Source of the DNA: Paenibacillus phytorum
Lineage (GTDB): Bacteria; Bacillota; Bacilli; Paenibacillales; NBRC-103111
Length of the DNA: 64,000 bases
Reading direction: 5' to 3'
Assembly: GCF_013141715.1 (NCBI RefSeq)
Contig: NZ_WHOA01000147.1
Coordinates: forward strand, 1-64,000
The position numbers were made by a program, and so were the translations under genes. The notes under the pieces were generated by a model, which did no database searches, was not told the origin of the DNA, and worked only from the letters and a program-made list of their open reading frames with translations. Of the stretch, positions 62,102-64,000 are shown in pieces; position 1 is the first letter of the stretch, and each line of letters begins with the position of its first letter.

Positions 62102-62887
62102 ATGCTGCCATCTTTTTTCATTGCCCATGGAGCACCGAGTTTGGCGATCGAGCAGCATGCTTACACCGAGTTTTTGCAGAAGCTGGCCAAGAGCATTCCC
62201 GCGCCTAAAGCTATCGTGCTGTTCAGTGCACATTGGGAAAGTCCTGTGCAGAAGATTAGCTCGGCGATTCAACTGGAAACGATTTATGATTTCTCGGGTT
62301 TTTCAGAAAAGCTTTATGACATTAAGTACCCAGCTAAAGGGGATTTGACGCTAAGCTTACATATACAGCGGCTGTTTCAGGAAGAGGGCATTCGTTGTGA
62401 GCTCGATGATGAGCGAGGCTTGGATCACGGGGCATGGGCACCGCTGCATATTATGTATCCAGATGCGCAGATACCGGTGGTGGCGCTCTCTGTGAATCCG
62501 CGTTTGACGGCGGAAGAGCATTATCGCATCGGTGCGGCATTAGGCCCCTTGCGGGAAGAGGATGTTCTCATCCTCGGCAGCGGAGGGACGGTTCACAATT
62601 TGCGCAGGCTAGATCAGAATAATCCTGTGCCGCAGGTGTGGGCGGTGGAATTCGATGAGTGGTTGGCGGAGCAGCTGGAGACGTGGAATTTGGATGCGTT
62701 AGTTCGATATGACGAAAGAGCCCCTAACGCGCGGGAGGCGGTTCCGACGCCGGAGCATTTTGTGCCTTTGCTGCTTGCACTAGGTGCGGCTGACACTACA
62801 CGCAGGGCGAAGCTGCTGCATCATAGCTTTCAGATGGGCACGCTCAGCTTGTGTTGTTGGATGTTTGGCGGGATGAGGAAGTCGTAG
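62102..62887 (+). CDS. LigB-type extradiol dioxygenase (DODA/YgiD-like)
   Basis: A 261-residue class III extradiol ring-cleavage dioxygenase family protein similar to 4,5-DOPA dioxygenase. Likely metal histidines are in IAHGAPSL, LFSAHWESP and LDHGAWAPL, with GSGGTVHNLR further on. Length is normal. The physiological aromatic substrate is unknown; no pathway partners are adjacent. Confidence 0.9.
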   Translation: MLPSFFIAHGAPSLAIEQHAYTEFLQKLAKSIPAPKAIVLFSAHWESPVQKISSAIQLETIYDFSGFSEKLYDIKYPAKGDLTLSLHIQRLFQEEGIRCELDDERGLDHGAWAPLHIMYPDAQIPVVALSVNPRLTAEEHYRIGAALGPLREEDVLILGSGGTVHNLRRLDQNNPVPQVWAVEFDEWLAEQLETWNLDALVRYDERAPNAREAVPTPEHFVPLLLALGAADTTRRAKLLHHSFQMGTLSLCCWMFGGMRKS

Positions 62888-62895
62888 GCGGCTTG

Positions 62896-63309
62896 CTAAT
62901 CCAGGAACCGCGCCTTGAACTCAGGCTTCGGCAGCATGCAGTGCTCGGCTTTGCCGAACCAGCGATAGCGGTTGCGCGCTACGAACGAATAGCCTAGATT
63001 CCTGAGCGGAGCGGGAATGATAATGGCGGCATAGGCCAGAGGCCAAGCACCACGCAGCCTCCGGGCAATGCGCAGCGCAGCGGTCGAACGGGTATAGGAG
63101 CGGCCGCCCTCGATCAGGACGATCGTGCTGATGATATCCGTAGGCAGTTTGTGCTGCTCAAGCAGCTTTTGGCCGCTATCCGACTGTAAAGAAGCGAAGC
63201 GGAAAATCCCCTTCGGGTCGTTCCGTAGGATGAACTGAACAGCACCACTACACAGATTGCAGACCCCGTCGAACAATACGATGGCTTGGTCATCGGTGAG
63301 CTTGGTCAT
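62896..63309 (-). CDS. DCC-family thiol-disulfide oxidoreductase
   Basis: A 137-residue DUF393/DCC family protein, like B. subtilis YuxK. The defining DxxCxxC motif is Asp14, Cys17, Cys20 (FDGVCNLCSGAV). A FASLQSDSGQKLL segment and a basic C-terminal YRWFG region are also typical. It is convergent with the dioxygenase gene with only 8 bp between stops. Redox role is inferred from the family. Confidence 0.9.
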   Translation of the reverse strand: MTKLTDDQAIVLFDGVCNLCSGAVQFILRNDPKGIFRFASLQSDSGQKLLEQHKLPTDIISTIVLIEGGRSYTRSTAALRIARRLRGAWPLAYAAIIIPAPLRNLGYSFVARNRYRWFGKAEHCMLPKPEFKARFLD

Positions 63310-63352
63310 GGAATAGCCTCCTTTTTGGCGAGTAGGGAATAGTTGAGTGGTT

Positions 63353-63533
63353 GATGCAAAAAGTGCATCTAATTCCGGTGGTCAGACCGTCTATATAGGT
63401 AGGAGCTGCAAAAAGTGCAGCAAAAATGGTCCATTTTAGCCAAATCAACTTCTTTTGAAGAAATTAGCTGTAGTTTTGCAACAAATCTGCTTAAAACGCT
63501 TTTTTGAGCTGAATTTGATGCACAAAATGCATT
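63353..63533. repeat. Palindrome array, family 3
   Basis: Four 17 bp units lie at 63353-63369 (GATGCAAAAAGTGCATC), 63405-63421 (GCTGCAAAAAGTGCAGC), 63467-63483 (degenerate) and 63517-63533 (GATGCACAAAATGCATT). Centres are 52, 62 and 50 bp apart. They fill the 421 bp gap between the DCC gene and the DUF3048 gene, which has no other feature I can see. Confidence 0.8.
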
Positions 63534-63730
63534 AACTTGTTTAAACATGTCCATCGCGCCCAAAGAAGCATCCCAGCAACCTAGTCCATCATGCATATCT
63601 CTCCCTACTATACCTAATCACAGTCGCGGCTCCAACTACCTTTTGACCCACTAGCACAAAAAGTCTTCTACCTATCGCTTCACTAGCATATACATTTACT
63701 AGAATGATTAAGAGAAGAGGTGCAGATCTG

Positions 63731-64000
63731 TTGAAATCATTGCCTTCATTCCGCCCAAAAAACCTTAGCGCCTGGCTCGTCCTAGGATGCTCTGTCATAG
63801 CCATTGTCGGTTGCAGCGATACGCCTGCTTCCTTACCACCCGCCAGCCCGAATGCCGCTGAAGCTACACCTGCCGCCGCATCGCCAGCTACCAAGCCTGC
63901 TGCCACAGCTGTGGAGACGGAGCAACCGTACAAATTCCCGCTAACGGGTTTGCCTACCGATAAAGAAGTGAAGAGCCGGCCCTTCATGGTCATGGTCGAA
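63731..64000 (+). CDS. DUF3048-family lipoprotein, N-terminal part
   Basis: Ninety codons are visible before the window ends. The signal peptide has a hydrophobic stretch ending in AIVGC, a likely lipobox with Cys28. An Ala/Pro/Thr-rich linker follows, then FPLTGLPTDKEVKSRPFMVM, the typical start of the DUF3048 domain (B. subtilis YerB-like). TTG 63731 follows GAGGTG; an in-frame ATG at 63704 lacks a good box. The function of the family is not established. Confidence 0.8.
   Translation, partial: MKSLPSFRPKNLSAWLVLGCSVIAIVGCSDTPASLPPASPNAAEATPAAASPATKPAATAVETEQPYKFPLTGLPTDKEVKSRPFMVMVE

Overview
The window looks like a chromosomal segment of a Paenibacillus-type member of the Bacillota. This is inferred from strong AGGAGG-type ribosome binding sites, a guanine riboswitch plus paired PurR boxes ahead of a Bacillus-order purine operon, YesM/YesN-type two-component genes beside Lpl-type sugar ABC transporters, and a ComQXPA-like quorum-sensing locus. 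There are no rRNA or tRNA genes, no phage modules and no complete insertion sequence.

Layout. 0.5-1.6 kb: a pair of short chromate-transporter proteins. 2-21.8 kb: a large purine salvage and degradation region. It holds a nucleoside/purine ABC transporter (ATPase and two permeases), a broken deaminase gene, urate oxidase/OHCU decarboxylase, HIU hydrolase, allantoinase, allantoate amidohydrolase, ureidoglycine-glyoxylate aminotransferase, a gamma-glutamyltransferase-like probable oxamate amidohydrolase, xanthine dehydrogenase maturation factors and three xanthine dehydrogenase subunits. A BMP-type binding lipoprotein and a Rieske oxygenase follow. Three promoters in this region share a box, GATGTWATGNNARTTNAC, which suggests one regulator. 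21.8-26.7 kb: a small unknown gene and a rearranged comX/comP/comA/comQ set. 26.8-28.7 kb: a catalase with a PerR-like box and a truncated Fur/PerR protein. 28.8-35.2 kb: C4-dicarboxylate sensing and uptake (DctB, DctS, DctR, malic enzyme, DctP). 35.6-50 kb: the de novo purine operon purEKBCSQLFMNHD under PurR-box and guanine-riboswitch control. 50-58.6 kb: a YesMN two-component system, a sugar-type ABC importer and two phosphoesterase-type enzymes. 58.7-64 kb: a chemoreceptor, a small membrane protein, a cell-wall amidase lipoprotein, a LigB-type dioxygenase, a DCC thiol oxidoreductase and the start of a DUF3048 lipoprotein.

The purine genes form a coherent picture: de novo synthesis (pur) and complete catabolism of purines to ammonia, glycine and oxalate-level products (puc/hpx-like) lie in one 50 kb stretch, under different controls.

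The intergenic DNA is unusually structured. Seven arrays made from five unrelated short palindromes share nearly the same spacing: palindrome centres lie about 51 bp and then about 62 bp apart, alternately. Two arrays sit inside the pur operon and one begins exactly where the deaminase gene is broken. The rearranged ComQXPA locus and these arrays are the most unusual features.
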